A DNA stretch of 64,000 nt, taken from assembly GCF_000426825.1 (NCBI RefSeq), contig NZ_AUGC01000004.1:1-64000 (forward strand), in the 5' to 3' direction. How positions within the stretch are numbered: the first letter of the stretch is position 1; each line of letters begins with the position of its first letter. The translations under genes and the position numbers were made by a program. The notes under the pieces are model-generated. The model worked only from the letters and a program-made list of their open reading frames with translations, was not told where the DNA came from and searched no databases. Of the stretch, positions 45,072 to 53,677 are shown piece after piece. Source of the stretch: Thermonema rossianum DSM 10300 (GTDB lineage Bacteria; Bacteroidota; Bacteroidia; Cytophagales; Thermonemataceae).

Positions 45072-45932
45072 ATGAACATTCAGCGGCAAGAACAAATCGA
45101 AGCCTATTTGCAGGGAACCCTGCCCGCAGAGGAGAAGGCTCACTTCGAAAAACTACTACAAAGAGATCATGTACTGCGTGATGAAGTTGAAATGCACCGT
45201 TTGATGGTAGAAGCCATCTGCGCAGAGCGCAAGGCATCACTTAAACGGTTACTCGACAATACGCCGGTGCCTCACGGGCCTACTTTCAGCTGGTCAGCCG
45301 GGCAATGGTGGCGTTGGGGAGTTGGCGTGGTGGCTCTGGGAAGTGTCATCTGGTTGGCTATATGGAGCAATCATAAAAAAGAAGAATGGCCGGTGCAGTC
45401 ACCTGCGCCCACTACTTCCGTTACGGAACAAACGGCGCCTTCAATAGAAAGCAATGAAGCACCGGTGACAGAAGGGCTGAAACCGGAAGAAGAGCGTGAA
45501 AAAACAGATGTACCGCTGCAGGCAACACAAGAGCCTCCAATAGAGAAAGTGCAGCCAAGCGTTCAGCATCAACAAAAAGAGGAGAAAAGCATGGAAAGCC
45601 GGCTTACTCCCCAAAAAGAAGAGACGCAGATAATTACGGAACCTGTTGAGCAGCCTCTACCAAGAGAGGTATCTGAGGAGGAAGAAGCTTTGCGTGATTT
45701 TGAACAAAGCCTGTTCTACCAATACAACAATAAAGTACTGGTGCTTTTTAAAGAAGTGGACTATCAATTATTGCAAGGCATAGACTTGGGAAATGGAGCA
45801 AAAGACTATATCTTTGTGAACAATCATTTTTATGAGATAAAAGAAACCGGCGACTCCATTGAAAACTTTGAAAATTGCCGTGTTACTGACTCTACGAAGG
45901 TTCAAATGCTCAAAAAATATTTAACCCCTTAA
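45072..45932 (+). CDS. Probable membrane anti-sigma factor
   Basis: A 286-residue protein: a cytoplasmic helical N-terminal domain (1-65, QEQIEAYLQGTLPAEEKAHF, as in anti-sigma domains that bind ECF sigma factors), one membrane helix (82-98), then a long Glu/Gln/Pro-rich periplasmic part and a C-terminal compact domain (about 210-286). There is no zinc HxxxCxxC motif. Co-transcription with the sigma factor, plus this topology, make an anti-sigma role likely. Confidence 0.8.
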   Translation: MNIQRQEQIEAYLQGTLPAEEKAHFEKLLQRDHVLRDEVEMHRLMVEAICAERKASLKRLLDNTPVPHGPTFSWSAGQWWRWGVGVVALGSVIWLAIWSNHKKEEWPVQSPAPTTSVTEQTAPSIESNEAPVTEGLKPEEEREKTDVPLQATQEPPIEKVQPSVQHQQKEEKSMESRLTPQKEETQIITEPVEQPLPREVSEEEEALRDFEQSLFYQYNNKVLVLFKEVDYQLLQGIDLGNGAKDYIFVNNHFYEIKETGDSIENFENCRVTDSTKVQMLKKYLTP

Positions 45933-45963
45933 CTAAATCTGATGAGTTTTAAGTTAAGTCGGC

Positions 45964-45999
45964 AAAAACCACCTGTTTCGGGTGGCTTTTTGTTTTTTT
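45964..45999 (+). terminator. Terminator of the sigma/anti-sigma operon
   Basis: The stem aaaaaCCACC / GGTGGctttTT has a TGTTTCG loop (stem bases 45969-45973 and 45981-45985), followed by a long T run to 45999. Confidence 0.88.
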
Positions 46000-46015
46000 A
46001 GCTCATAGGCTCATA

Positions 46016-46388
46016 TTGTTATTTCGAGCGTCAACGAGAAGTCTATGTTGGCTTTGAGAGAGGGGGGAGGAGGATTCCTTACTACGCTTCGTCTGAAATG
46101 ACAAACCATGCTGCTGCTATCCCCTTTGGGGAAGAGTAAGAAAACTCACAACATCGCTTTGCGTTTCCTTATTGCAGCACGGCTTCTCTCTTTTGGCAGC
46201 TTGACCGCCCCGTGTCCTTTCGACTGCCTTCCTTTTGTCATTTCGAGCGCAAGCGAGAAATCTATGTTGTTTCTTGTGGCTTGGTGCAATGAGATTGAGA
46301 TTTCTCACTACGCTTACGCTCCGTTCGAAATGACAAGCTGCGTAAGGCGCGAAATGACGGGCTATGCCTACGCTTCGTTCAAAATGGC
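46016..46388. repeat. Dispersed inverted repeats (copies B1 and B2) in a gene-free stretch
   Basis: The 479 bases from 45933 to 46411 hold no real gene. Copy B1 (about 46016-46103) starts TATTTCGAGCGTCAACGAG and ends TCTGAAATGACA. Copy B2 (about 46236-46335) starts TGTCATTTCGAGCGCAAGCG and ends CGTTCGAAATGACA, so its ends form a near-perfect inverted repeat. A third partial unit runs to 46388. The cas6-like gene ends 24 bases beyond. Confidence 0.75.
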
Positions 46389-46411
46389 AGCTTTGGCTTG
46401 CCCCCCTTGCT

Positions 46412-47194
46412 CTAATGAATATCGATGCGGTGTTTGGGCATGGGACCGGAAGCCAAATCAAGCATGCCGTATCCGAGGTGAGGCAGTGCGCCCAAGCCGG
46501 TCAGCATGATAAAGCGCTTGAGCAGGGGGTGGGCATATAAGGTAAAAGGAAAGCTGTAACCGCGCACGTCTGAGTGGCTTTTACCTTGAGTTACCTCGTA
46601 GAGGCGTGCATACTTTTTGTCTTGCGCAGCCAAGCGTTGCAAATATCCTTCATCAGGCACTACCTGAAAACGGTAAAACTCATTGAGTGTGGCTTCGTCG
46701 TAAAGCCCCGATGCCTCGGCTCGCAGGATGGTGGATTCATATACCAAATCGGAAAACAGGTTGTCGGCAGGTGATATCAAGCGTTTGGCATTGTAAGCAT
46801 CTGCCCGCGGGTCAATAAGCACCAAGGGCGATAGGCAAAGCATCTTTGATTCGAAGGGCAGTTCCGGTACCACTTCTTCTTCTACATATTCCGGTTTGAG
46901 CCACAGACTGCCGATACGCACCTTAGGTTGGGCAAATAACACTTTCAGCAGTTTTTGCACAAATGCAGGCGAAAGCGCCGCAAATACCAAGGTGACATGC
47001 TTGGATTGGTACAACAGCCCATTTTTCTGTATTTTGATTTGCCCTTTCAGGCTCGAAAAGTGGTAATGCAAATAATGTGCGTCTTCGGGAGGAAGCTGCT
47101 GTCGCAAGAACTCAATCATCTGCGCTATCAGCGGCTGATGGTGAAAAGGCACGATGGCTTTCCCGAGCATTGAAAAAATGATTCTTACACGCAT
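46412..47194 (-). CDS. Cas6-like CRISPR pre-crRNA endoribonuclease
   Basis: A 260-residue protein with the Cas6 pattern: MRVRIIFSMLG beta-strand at the start, an N-terminal ferredoxin-like half, and the C-terminal glycine-rich loop LTGLGALPHLGYGMLDLA (about 232-249), the main signature of the family. Cas6 cleaves CRISPR repeat transcripts. No other cas gene and no repeat-spacer array was found in the window. Flanks are the dispersed repeat (3' side) and 156 bases to ychF, so it may serve a distant locus or be a remnant. The assignment rests on the glycine-rich loop and overall size. Confidence 0.75.
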   Translation of the reverse strand: MRVRIIFSMLGKAIVPFHHQPLIAQMIEFLRQQLPPEDAHYLHYHFSSLKGQIKIQKNGLLYQSKHVTLVFAALSPAFVQKLLKVLFAQPKVRIGSLWLKPEYVEEEVVPELPFESKMLCLSPLVLIDPRADAYNAKRLISPADNLFSDLVYESTILRAEASGLYDEATLNEFYRFQVVPDEGYLQRLAAQDKKYARLYEVTQGKSHSDVRGYSFPFTLYAHPLLKRFIMLTGLGALPHLGYGMLDLASGPMPKHRIDIH

Positions 47195-47284
47195 ATGTAA
47201 AAAAATATCAGTAAAAACGACTGTTGTTTAAAACGGCCTAAAAGCCGGCAATGTTTTCTCTTTCGTTTGAATATTCATAAAAAA

Positions 47285-47325
47285 TAAAAAAAGAAGGCAT
47301 AGCTGCAAAAAAATATGCCTTCTTT
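47285..47325 (-). terminator. Terminator after ychF
   Basis: A stem AAGAAGGCATA (47291-47301) / TATGCCTTCTT (47314-47324) is followed by an A run on the plus strand, i.e. a T run on the minus strand. It lies 26 bases beyond the ychF stop. Confidence 0.88.
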
Positions 47326-47350
47326 ACCATGATAAATAAGCAAAAATGCC

Positions 47351-48451
47351 TTACACATTGAAGCGGAAGTGCATGATGTCGCCGTCTTCTACCACATAGT
47401 CTTTGCCTTCTATTGACAATTTGCCGGCTTCTTTGCAGGCTGCTTCACTTTTGTATTTCACAAAGTCGTCGAACTTGATGACTTCGGCACGAATGAAACC
47501 ACGCTCAAAGTCGGAGTGAATGACACCGGCTGCCTGGGGGGCTTTCCATCCCCGGCGTATGGTCCATGCGCGCACTTCTTTCTCGCCGGCGGTGAAGTAG
47601 GTAATCAGGTCAAGCAGGCGATAGGCGGTGCGTATGACACGGTGCAAGCCCGGCTCTTTCAGTCCGTACTCTTCCAAAAACATTTTGCGTTCTTCGGGGT
47701 CTTGCAATTCGGCAATCTGGGCTTCAAGAGCAGCGCAAATCACTACTACTTCGGCATTTTCATGAGCTACAGACTCTTTGAGGGCTTCCACAAATTCATT
47801 CGTGCCTGCTGCAAGGCTGTCTTCATCTACATTGGCAACATACATCACCGGCTTGGCAGTGAGCAGCTGCAGTTCTTTCATTAAATACTGAAAGTTGTCG
47901 TCAATGCTAAGAGAGCGGATATTTTTGCCGCTTTCGAGCGTGCTTTTGAGCAGGGCAAGCACTTCCATTTCTTCTTTGGCTTTTTTGTCGCCCGACTTGG
48001 CCACACGCTCGGTCTTGGCTATGCGTTTCTCTACGGTTTCAAGGTCTTTGAGCTGCAGCTCGGTGTCTATGACTTCTTTGTCGCCTACGGGGTCCACTTT
48101 GCCATGCACATGCACAATGTTGGGGTCGTCGAAACAACGCACCACGTGGGCAATGGCATCCACTTCGCGAATGTTGGCTAAAAACTGGTTGCCCAAGCCT
48201 TCGCCCTTGCTGGCACCTTTTACCAAGCCGGCAATGTCCACAAATTCGATGATGGTAGGCACCACGCGCTGCGGCTTCACCAATTCGGCGAGGGTGTCGA
48301 GCCGGGGGTCCGGTACTGTAATGATGCCCACATTGGGCTCTATGGTGCAGAAGGGGTAGTTGGCTGCTTCTGCTTTGTTGTTGGCTAAGGCATTGAATAA
48401 GGTGGATTTCCCTACATTAGGTAAGCCTACGATTCCACATTGTAATCCCAT
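47351..48451 (-). CDS. ychF: YchF/Obg-family ATPase
   Basis: A 366-residue cytosolic P-loop protein, the universal YchF (OLA1) family. It has [11 protein letters not shown] (9-19), a switch/DxxG-type segment [12 protein letters not shown], and [10 protein letters not shown], the altered G4 motif (NxxE) that makes it prefer ATP. A TGS-like C-terminal domain (about 280-366) is present, with [20 protein letters not shown]. It associates with ribosomes and is involved in stress and redox responses. ATG at 48451; a candidate promoter element is 45 bases upstream. Confidence 0.97.
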   Translation of the reverse strand: MGLQCGIVGLPNVGKSTLFNALANNKAEAANYPFCTIEPNVGIITVPDPRLDTLAELVKPQRVVPTIIEFVDIAGLVKGASKGEGLGNQFLANIREVDAIAHVVRCFDDPNIVHVHGKVDPVGDKEVIDTELQLKDLETVEKRIAKTERVAKSGDKKAKEEMEVLALLKSTLESGKNIRSLSIDDNFQYLMKELQLLTAKPVMYVANVDEDSLAAGTNEFVEALKESVAHENAEVVVICAALEAQIAELQDPEERKMFLEEYGLKEPGLHRVIRTAYRLLDLITYFTAGEKEVRAWTIRRGWKAPQAAGVIHSDFERGFIRAEVIKFDDFVKYKSEAACKEAGKLSIEGKDYVVEDGDIMHFRFNV

Positions 48452-48495
48452 GAGTCTTGGCTTTTAAAAATTTTGATTTTCTTTGAAAAGGAGCA

Positions 48496-48503
48496 CAAAT
48501 ATA
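48496..48503 (-). promoter_or_regulatory. -7 promoter element of ychF
   Basis: On the minus strand TATATTTG matches TAnnTTTG exactly. It lies 45 bases upstream of the ychF ATG. A TTTG partner at the usual distance is not evident. Confidence 0.45.
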
Positions 48504-48523
48504 GTGAATTCGACACAGCCTTG

Positions 48524-48531
48524 TATTTTTG
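48524..48531 (+). promoter_or_regulatory. -7 promoter element of metF
   Basis: TATTTTTG matches TAnnTTTG exactly and lies 29 bases before the metF ATG. ychF and metF thus diverge from two elements only 20 bases apart. Confidence 0.45.
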
Positions 48532-48560
48532 TTTTTCATCTTTAAATAATCGACACAGCT

Positions 48561-49514
48561 ATGAAAATTGTAGAGTACTTGCGCAATACTGACAAAACAT
48601 TGTTTTCATTTGAGGTGCTGCCGCCCATGAAAGGGCAAAGCATTCAAGGTCTGTTCAATACTTTGGACCAGCTGATGGAGTTCCGGCCCAAGTTTGTCAA
48701 TGTGACTTATCACCGGGAGGAGTTTGTATATAAAAAGCGCCCCGATGGTCTGTTGGAGCGCAAGACCATTCGTAAGCGCCCCGGTACGGTAGGTATTTGT
48801 GCGGCCATTTTGCATCGCTATGGGGTAGAGCCGGTGCCCCATCTGATTTGCGGCGGTTTCACCAAAGAAGAAACCGAAAATGCATTGATTGATTTGCACT
48901 ATCTGGGCATACACAATATTTTGGTGTTGCGTGGCGATCCCATTCCCACAGAAAAAGTATTTACGCCCGAGCCGGGCGGGCACCGCTATGCCGTGGAGCT
49001 GATCGAGCAGGTGGTCAATATGAATCACGGTATTTATTTGGAGGAGGAAATAGAAAACGCCGTGCCTACTGACTTTTGCATTGGTGTGGCAGGCTATCCC
49101 GAAAAACACTACGAAGCCCCGAACCTGCAGTGCGACTTGCGCTATTTGAAAATGAAGGTCGATAAAGGGGCTGACTATATCGTTACACAGATGTTTTTTG
49201 ACAATCGCAAGTATTTCGAGTTTGTGGAGAAGTGCCGTGCCATGGGCATTCATGTGCCTATCGTGCCCGGTTTGAAGCCTTTGACTTCCAAAAGGCAGTT
49301 GACCATGATACCGCGGGTATTTCATGTGGAACTGCCCGAAGACTTGGTGAAAGAAGTAGAGAAGTGCGAAACCGATGCGCAAGTAAAAGAAGTGGGGGTG
49401 GAGTGGTGCATTGCACAATCCAAAGAGCTGATGCAACACAAAGTGCCTTGTCTGCATTACTATTCCATGAGTAAAGCAGACTCGGTGCGCAAAGTGGCAG
49501 AAGCGCTTTTTTAG
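48561..49514 (+). CDS. metF: Methylenetetrahydrofolate reductase
   Basis: A 317-residue FAD enzyme that reduces 5,10-methylene-THF to 5-methyl-THF for methionine synthesis. The beta/alpha barrel motifs are visible: FSFEVLPPMKG at the first strand, VNVTYHREEF, HLICGGFTKEE, NILVLRGDPIP, VTQMFFDN and VPGLKPLTSKRQL. Length and order match bacterial MetF. It is transcribed alone from a promoter divergent to ychF. Confidence 0.95.
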   Translation: MKIVEYLRNTDKTLFSFEVLPPMKGQSIQGLFNTLDQLMEFRPKFVNVTYHREEFVYKKRPDGLLERKTIRKRPGTVGICAAILHRYGVEPVPHLICGGFTKEETENALIDLHYLGIHNILVLRGDPIPTEKVFTPEPGGHRYAVELIEQVVNMNHGIYLEEEIENAVPTDFCIGVAGYPEKHYEAPNLQCDLRYLKMKVDKGADYIVTQMFFDNRKYFEFVEKCRAMGIHVPIVPGLKPLTSKRQLTMIPRVFHVELPEDLVKEVEKCETDAQVKEVGVEWCIAQSKELMQHKVPCLHYYSMSKADSVRKVAEALF

Positions 49515-49526
49515 GGATGTAAGAGG

Positions 49527-49693
49527 CGTGCCGAACGAAGCGCAAAGCGAAGTGCGAAATCCCACCAAACCCAGCTTCTTTTTTGCCATGTCGAGCGGAA
49601 CGGAGTGGAGTGAGCCATCTCTTCAAGACAAGCAACAAGAAGCGAAAAGAGGTTCCTCGCCTGCGCTCGAACAGAGAGAACCGACAAGACAAA
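49527..49693. repeat. Dispersed repeat (copy C)
   Basis: The order CCGAACGAAGCGCAAAGCGA, GTGCGAAATCCC, ACCAAACCCAG, then CCATGTCGAGCGGAACGGAG parallels copy A near 3.4 kb with many differences. It ends near CTGCGCTCGAACAGAG. No gene is present. Confidence 0.6.
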
Positions 49694-49744
49694 GGACGAG
49701 GGTATTTACCTCCTTGTCAGCTCAAGCAAAGCACAGGAAAGAAC

Positions 49745-49778
49745 AAAAAAAAAGGCGGGTTGGAAAAGCCCGCCTTTG
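49745..49778 (-). terminator. Terminator after the small lipoprotein gene
   Basis: The stem AAAGGCGGG (49751-49759) / CCCGCCTTT (49769-49777) is followed by an A run on the plus strand (T run on the minus strand), 22 bases from the stop. Confidence 0.88.
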
Positions 49779-49799
49779 CTTTTATGAATATGCGCAGCT

Positions 49800-50132
49800 T
49801 TATGATTGCTTGTCTTCTTTGTTTTGGTTTTCTTCTGCTTGATTGCTGCTCTGATTTTTTTGAATGGTAATGTATTGACGGTAGAAGTCTGCCGGGTTCA
49901 TAGGCGCATAAAGCTTCTCACGGATTTTCTTGGCACGTGCAGCGCCATCGGCCGGGTCGGGGTAGTCGAGCAATGCTTGACGCGGTTCACCGTCGGGGTC
50001 ACCATAAACATAAGGGTCACCGGCACGGCGGTCGGTCAAGGTTTCCGGATCGGAGTTGTTATATTGGTCCAAGTTGCAAGCTTGTAAACCAAGTGCAAGT
50101 ATCAGTACAAACAACCAGCGTAGATTTTGCAT
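49800..50132 (-). CDS. Small lipoprotein of unknown function
   Basis: A 110-residue lipoprotein: signal MQNLRWLFVLILALGLQAC with lipobox LQAC, then an acidic, Pro- and Asp-rich mature part (DPYVYGDPDGEPRQALLDYP) and a polar C-terminus rich in Gln, Asn and Glu. I do not recognise a family. It is a monocistronic unit with its own terminator, divergent from the BatD/BatA-like pair. TATCTTTG on the minus strand at 50294-50301 could be its promoter element, with a long leader. Confidence 0.7.
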   Translation of the reverse strand: MQNLRWLFVLILALGLQACNLDQYNNSDPETLTDRRAGDPYVYGDPDGEPRQALLDYPDPADGAARAKKIREKLYAPMNPADFYRQYITIQKNQSSNQAEENQNKEDKQS

Positions 50133-50303
50133 AACTGTTTACGTTTTCGTTTTTGCGTGTAAAGGTAGAAAAAAAAATTGAAGGTGAAAACCAGAAAAAG
50201 GTCTTTTCCTGTCTATAAAAGAAACGGGGCGCTTGTTTACTTTCGAGGGTGCTTGTAATGATGCACGGGCTTCATTACCTTGCTTCTGTGAAACAAAGAT
50301 ATA

Positions 50304-51248
50304 ATGTGGCGAATAGCTCATATATTGACCGCTTTGAGCTTGTCTTTGTGCGTGGTGCAGGCACAAAACAACAAGGTACTGCTCAGCACTTACGTAAGCA
50401 GCGACTCATTAAGCATTGGCGAGCGACTGTTTTATTCGCTGGTTGTGCACCATCCGGACACCATGCAGCTGTTTTTTCCGCAGCGTGTGGGGCGCCTTGC
50501 TGTCCCCTTGACACTTTTAAACATACACTATGCGCCTTCGATGGCAGCGGGGGAGCTTGTCAAAGACAGTGTGACCTATGAGCTGACTTTGCTTGAACGT
50601 CTTGATTCAGTGAAATTGCAATTTCCGGTTTATGGGCTGGCACTACCCGACACTTTGCAATTTCTGCCCCCTGCTAAAATATTGTACTTCAAAAGTCTGC
50701 TTCCATCCAATGCACAAGCCGATACTTTGGAGCTAAAAATGGAAGTGCCTGTGCCGGCTTTGTCTGCCCGCCCATTGTACTTATGGTGGGCTGTGGGAGG
50801 GCTGCTTTCTTTGTGGCTGTTGTGGCGCTTATTGGTGCCTTTGCGGCGCTATGCTATTAAATTATGGTTACTTTACCAATGGGACAGGCGCTGGCATGAC
50901 TATGAAGTACGTGTTTTCGGGCAAGGGCAAGCCGCCATTCGCGCGCTTGATTTAACCGCCATGGAAGAGGCGCGCCGTCAGTGGATGGAGTTCATGGAGC
51001 TGCTGCGCGGGCAGGCGCTTAAAAGTCTGACATCGGCAGAACTGGCCGCTCTCTGGCAAAACGAAGCCCTGAAGGAGGCGCTCAACTGCCTGGATAAGGC
51101 TATTTACGGCGGACACTTCGAGCCGGAACTGCCGCAAGCATGGATGACTTTACACCGCTTGGCAGCACAAGAATATGAGTTGATGATCGATAAACTGAAA
51201 AAAGATAAAGATGCTGTTAAGGCAGTCCGATTTACTTTATTCCGATGA
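50304..51248 (+). CDS. BatD/DUF4381-like membrane protein
   Basis: A 314-residue protein with a signal peptide (MWRIAHILTALSLSLCVVQAQ), a periplasmic beta-sandwich domain of about 130 residues (TYVSSDSLSIGERLFYSL is the usual start of such domains), one membrane helix (about 160-180) and a cytoplasmic helical tail with Trp-rich segments. The layout fits the BatD-like or DUF4381 proteins that accompany vWA proteins in Bat/MoxR operons. It overlaps the next gene by 38 bases. Sequence identity with BatD is not strong by eye, so this rests mostly on context and topology. Confidence 0.62.
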   Translation: MWRIAHILTALSLSLCVVQAQNNKVLLSTYVSSDSLSIGERLFYSLVVHHPDTMQLFFPQRVGRLAVPLTLLNIHYAPSMAAGELVKDSVTYELTLLERLDSVKLQFPVYGLALPDTLQFLPPAKILYFKSLLPSNAQADTLELKMEVPVPALSARPLYLWWAVGGLLSLWLLWRLLVPLRRYAIKLWLLYQWDRRWHDYEVRVFGQGQAAIRALDLTAMEEARRQWMEFMELLRGQALKSLTSAELAALWQNEALKEALNCLDKAIYGGHFEPELPQAWMTLHRLAAQEYELMIDKLKKDKDAVKAVRFTLFR

Positions 51249-52290
51249 TTGGTGGAAGCTCTGGCGTTGGTTGACACCGCAGTTTATGCAGCAGGTAGAA
51301 TGGAAGCACCTGTATGCATGGTGGTGGTGGCTTGCAGCAGTGGCATTGGTGTTGGCGGTGGTGGTTGCCATCGTGCGAAAAGAAAAGTATGTTTATTCGT
51401 TGCCCGGCTACAGCTATTGGAAGGAAGAGCACAAGCCCGCTGCTGCTTTATGGTTAATGCATAAATTGAGTGCTTTTTGCATCTTGCCGGCTGCTTTTTT
51501 CTTTTTGCTGGCATTGGCACGCCCGCAGAAGCAGCAAGTGCTCACAGAGCAGGAAACAGAAGGCATCAGCATTGTGCTGGCTTTGGATGTATCGGCTTCC
51601 ATGCAGTTGAAAGACTTTACGCCCAACCGCCTGGCCGTTATGAAAGCGCTTGCCAAAGATTTTGTCCGTGGGCGCCACACCGATGCCATAGGTTTGGTGG
51701 TGTTTGCCGGCGACGCTTTTACCTTATCGCCTCTGACTACCGACTATGAACAGCTGGTGCAGCGTATCGATGAAATAAGCTTTGCTACCATTCGAAAGCG
51801 CGGGACCGCTTTGGGCACTGCCATTGCAGTAGGGGTGAACCGGCTTAAAGAGTCAAAAACCAAAAGCAGGGTGCTGCTTGTGCTGAGCGATGGCGACAAT
51901 ACGGCGGGGACATTGGAACCGGAAGCGGCTGCCCTGATTGCCAAAGAATTTGGGATAAAGATTTATAGCATCTTGATAGGCAAAGAAGGACAGATACTCA
52001 AGGGTAAAGATGCCTTTGGACAGGCAGTGTATGTAAACAATACGGTAGAGCCGGCTGTGATGCAGTCCATAGCACGTATAACCGGGGGGCGGTATTATCG
52101 TGCCGAAGACCAACAGGCCCTCCGCCAAATATTCCGGGAAATTGACAAGCAAGAAAAAGCGCCTATCAAAGTAAAGCGAAAAAAAATAGTGGTAGAATAC
52201 TATGCTATTTATTTGCGATGGGCGTTGCTGTGTTGGCTGTTGTGGTATGCCTTGCGTTTGGGGGCATGGCGTTCTTGGTTGTCAGACTAA
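51211..52290 (+). CDS. BatA-like vWA membrane protein
   Basis: A 359-residue inner-membrane protein. Two hydrophobic segments (about 38-55 and 84-103) precede a vWA domain with MIDAS motif ALDVSASMQL (D126, S128, S130), GTALGTAIAVG for the middle ligand and LVLSDGDNTAG. A last helix spans about 330-348. This is the BatA/BatB topology of Bacteroidota aerotolerance operons. MoxR and DUF58 genes, usually adjacent, are absent. It starts within the upstream gene and its end overlaps the opposite-strand glycosyltransferase by 4 bases. Confidence 0.85.
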   Translation: MLLRQSDLLYSDDWWKLWRWLTPQFMQQVEWKHLYAWWWWLAAVALVLAVVVAIVRKEKYVYSLPGYSYWKEEHKPAAALWLMHKLSAFCILPAAFFFLLALARPQKQQVLTEQETEGISIVLALDVSASMQLKDFTPNRLAVMKALAKDFVRGRHTDAIGLVVFAGDAFTLSPLTTDYEQLVQRIDEISFATIRKRGTALGTAIAVGVNRLKESKTKSRVLLVLSDGDNTAGTLEPEAAALIAKEFGIKIYSILIGKEGQILKGKDAFGQAVYVNNTVEPAVMQSIARITGGRYYRAEDQQALRQIFREIDKQEKAPIKVKRKKIVVEYYAIYLRWALLCWLLWYALRLGAWRSWLSD

Positions 52291-53373
52291 AAGCTGCCGT
52301 GGAAAAGAGCTTTACAAAAGTGTTGCGCTTGGTAGTCAAATGCCCATTTAGGGAGCGTGTAAAGCTTTTCTTTGTGAGTCAGCAGCTCAGGGAGTTGCCG
52401 AAGTGTTTCCACTAAATTGTGTTCATCGTAGAAAAAGGCGGTATCCCGAAAGTCTTCAATATGCTTAAACATGTTGTGCATGAGCAGTGGCTTGCGGAAA
52501 GTCCATGCCATATTGAATGAACCGCTGATTTGGGTGCTTGCATATTGGCGGGCAGAAAGGGTGTGGGGGTGTATTAAAGGCAGAATAACATCGGAAGCTT
52601 GCAAGTAGGCATAGTATTCATCGGAAGGTAAATAGTGGTAAAACACCTGAAAGTGGTCCTCCAATGCAAAATTGGCCATTTCTTTCAGTTGTGAAAGGTT
52701 GCTGTTGGGGTGGGTAGCATTGCCCAAAAGCAAAAATCGTATATGGGAAGGGAGCGCATGGCGGTTGAGTAAATGAATCAATGAATCATAGGAGCGGCGT
52801 TTGAGTTCTATGCTACCCGGAATGGCAATCCATAGTTCATGAGCAGGTTTTTGTACATGAGGCAACTGTTGTTGCAGGGAGGCAGGCAGGCAGGTGGCAT
52901 AGTAACTACTTACCGGTACCGGGCAGTGCGGGCGCACGGTGTCTGCAATGTAATCTGTCAGCGCAAAGTAGCGCTTTATATTGCGGCTAATCATGCGTTG
53001 GGTGCCACTTTTTCGCAAGAACTTATCCCCATTATGCAACAGTCCATATTGCCGGACACCGGTGCTTGATAAAAAATAGCTAAAGTTACGACACAGCGAC
53101 CCGTGCGCCGTGTTGAAGTACACGTATTGAATGCCTTGGTTTTTAATATATTGCTTCAATGCATGAAACATGTGTAGGTTAGGCAGCAGCTTTTCGCCCT
53201 GTGTGTGGCAGGGGAACACGTCGCTGACTTCAGGCATTTGCTCAAAAACAGCACACCTTTCGTGGTGTATTGCCAGGGGGATATTGATGTTTCAAATAAG
53301 CGACGGCGGCATGCAGGCATTCAGTGTGCGAAGGCGTGAACTCAATAAACAGGATAGACGATGAAGAAGGCAT
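52287..53373 (-). pseudogene. GT-B glycosyltransferase-like gene, frameshifted near its start
   Basis: An intact C-terminal frame (53237-52287, 316 residues) has the features of a GT-B glycosyltransferase: WIAIPGSIELKRRSYDSLI, RFLLLGNATHPNSN and YYAYLQASDVILPLIHP. The N-terminus lies in another frame: ATG 53373 gives MPSSSSILFIEFTPS and continues through YLKHQYP, then stops. The homologous continuation IPLAIHHERCAVFEQMPE is one base off, so one inserted base near 53277-53290 (a C5 run is there) breaks the gene. It may be a real mutation, an assembly error, or a phase-variable site. Neighbours are glycan-building genes. Confidence 0.7.
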
Positions 53374-53401
53374 TTTTGGCTGCTAAAATAGCGAAAAAGC
53401 T

Positions 53402-53647
53402 TCAATCCTCTATCACATGAAATGCCCGCAGGTAATCCAGCCGCAGATGCTTATGATTATCAAGGACTACATATTCTGCCCCCTCTTTTACATACCAGTC
53501 GGTGAGCAAAGTATTGCAACTAATTGTTTTACCTGTATCAGGATCGTCATAAGTCAAGTGCACTCTCTGCTTTTTGACAATGCTACTCTCTATGTGGTCG
53601 TGCAGATGACAGGCTATGGGCTTATAGGTATGTGCTTTGTCTTTCAT
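53402..53647 (-). CDS. Rof-like Rho-binding antiterminator
   Basis: An 81-residue cytosolic protein. ATG at 53647 precedes TYKPIACHLHDHIESSIVKK, the N-terminal signature of Rof proteins, and the C-terminal half has EYVVLDNHKHLRLDYLRAF, equal to the last strands of the Rof fold. Rof (YaeO) binds the Rho primary site and blocks termination. The TTG at 53674 is not used. It sits between two glycosyltransferase genes, 30 bases after GT2, so it may be co-expressed. Confidence 0.75.
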   Translation of the reverse strand: MKDKAHTYKPIACHLHDHIESSIVKKQRVHLTYDDPDTGKTISCNTLLTDWYVKEGAEYVVLDNHKHLRLDYLRAFHVIED

Positions 53648-53677
53648 GCTTTTCTCGGTTTTGAACAAAAACAATGC

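Noticed and set aside
46016-46388. Repeated TTTCGAGCG units next to the cas6-like gene, possible CRISPR array
   Set aside because: Units are unequal, in opposite orientations, and lack regular spacers, so they are inverted-repeat elements.
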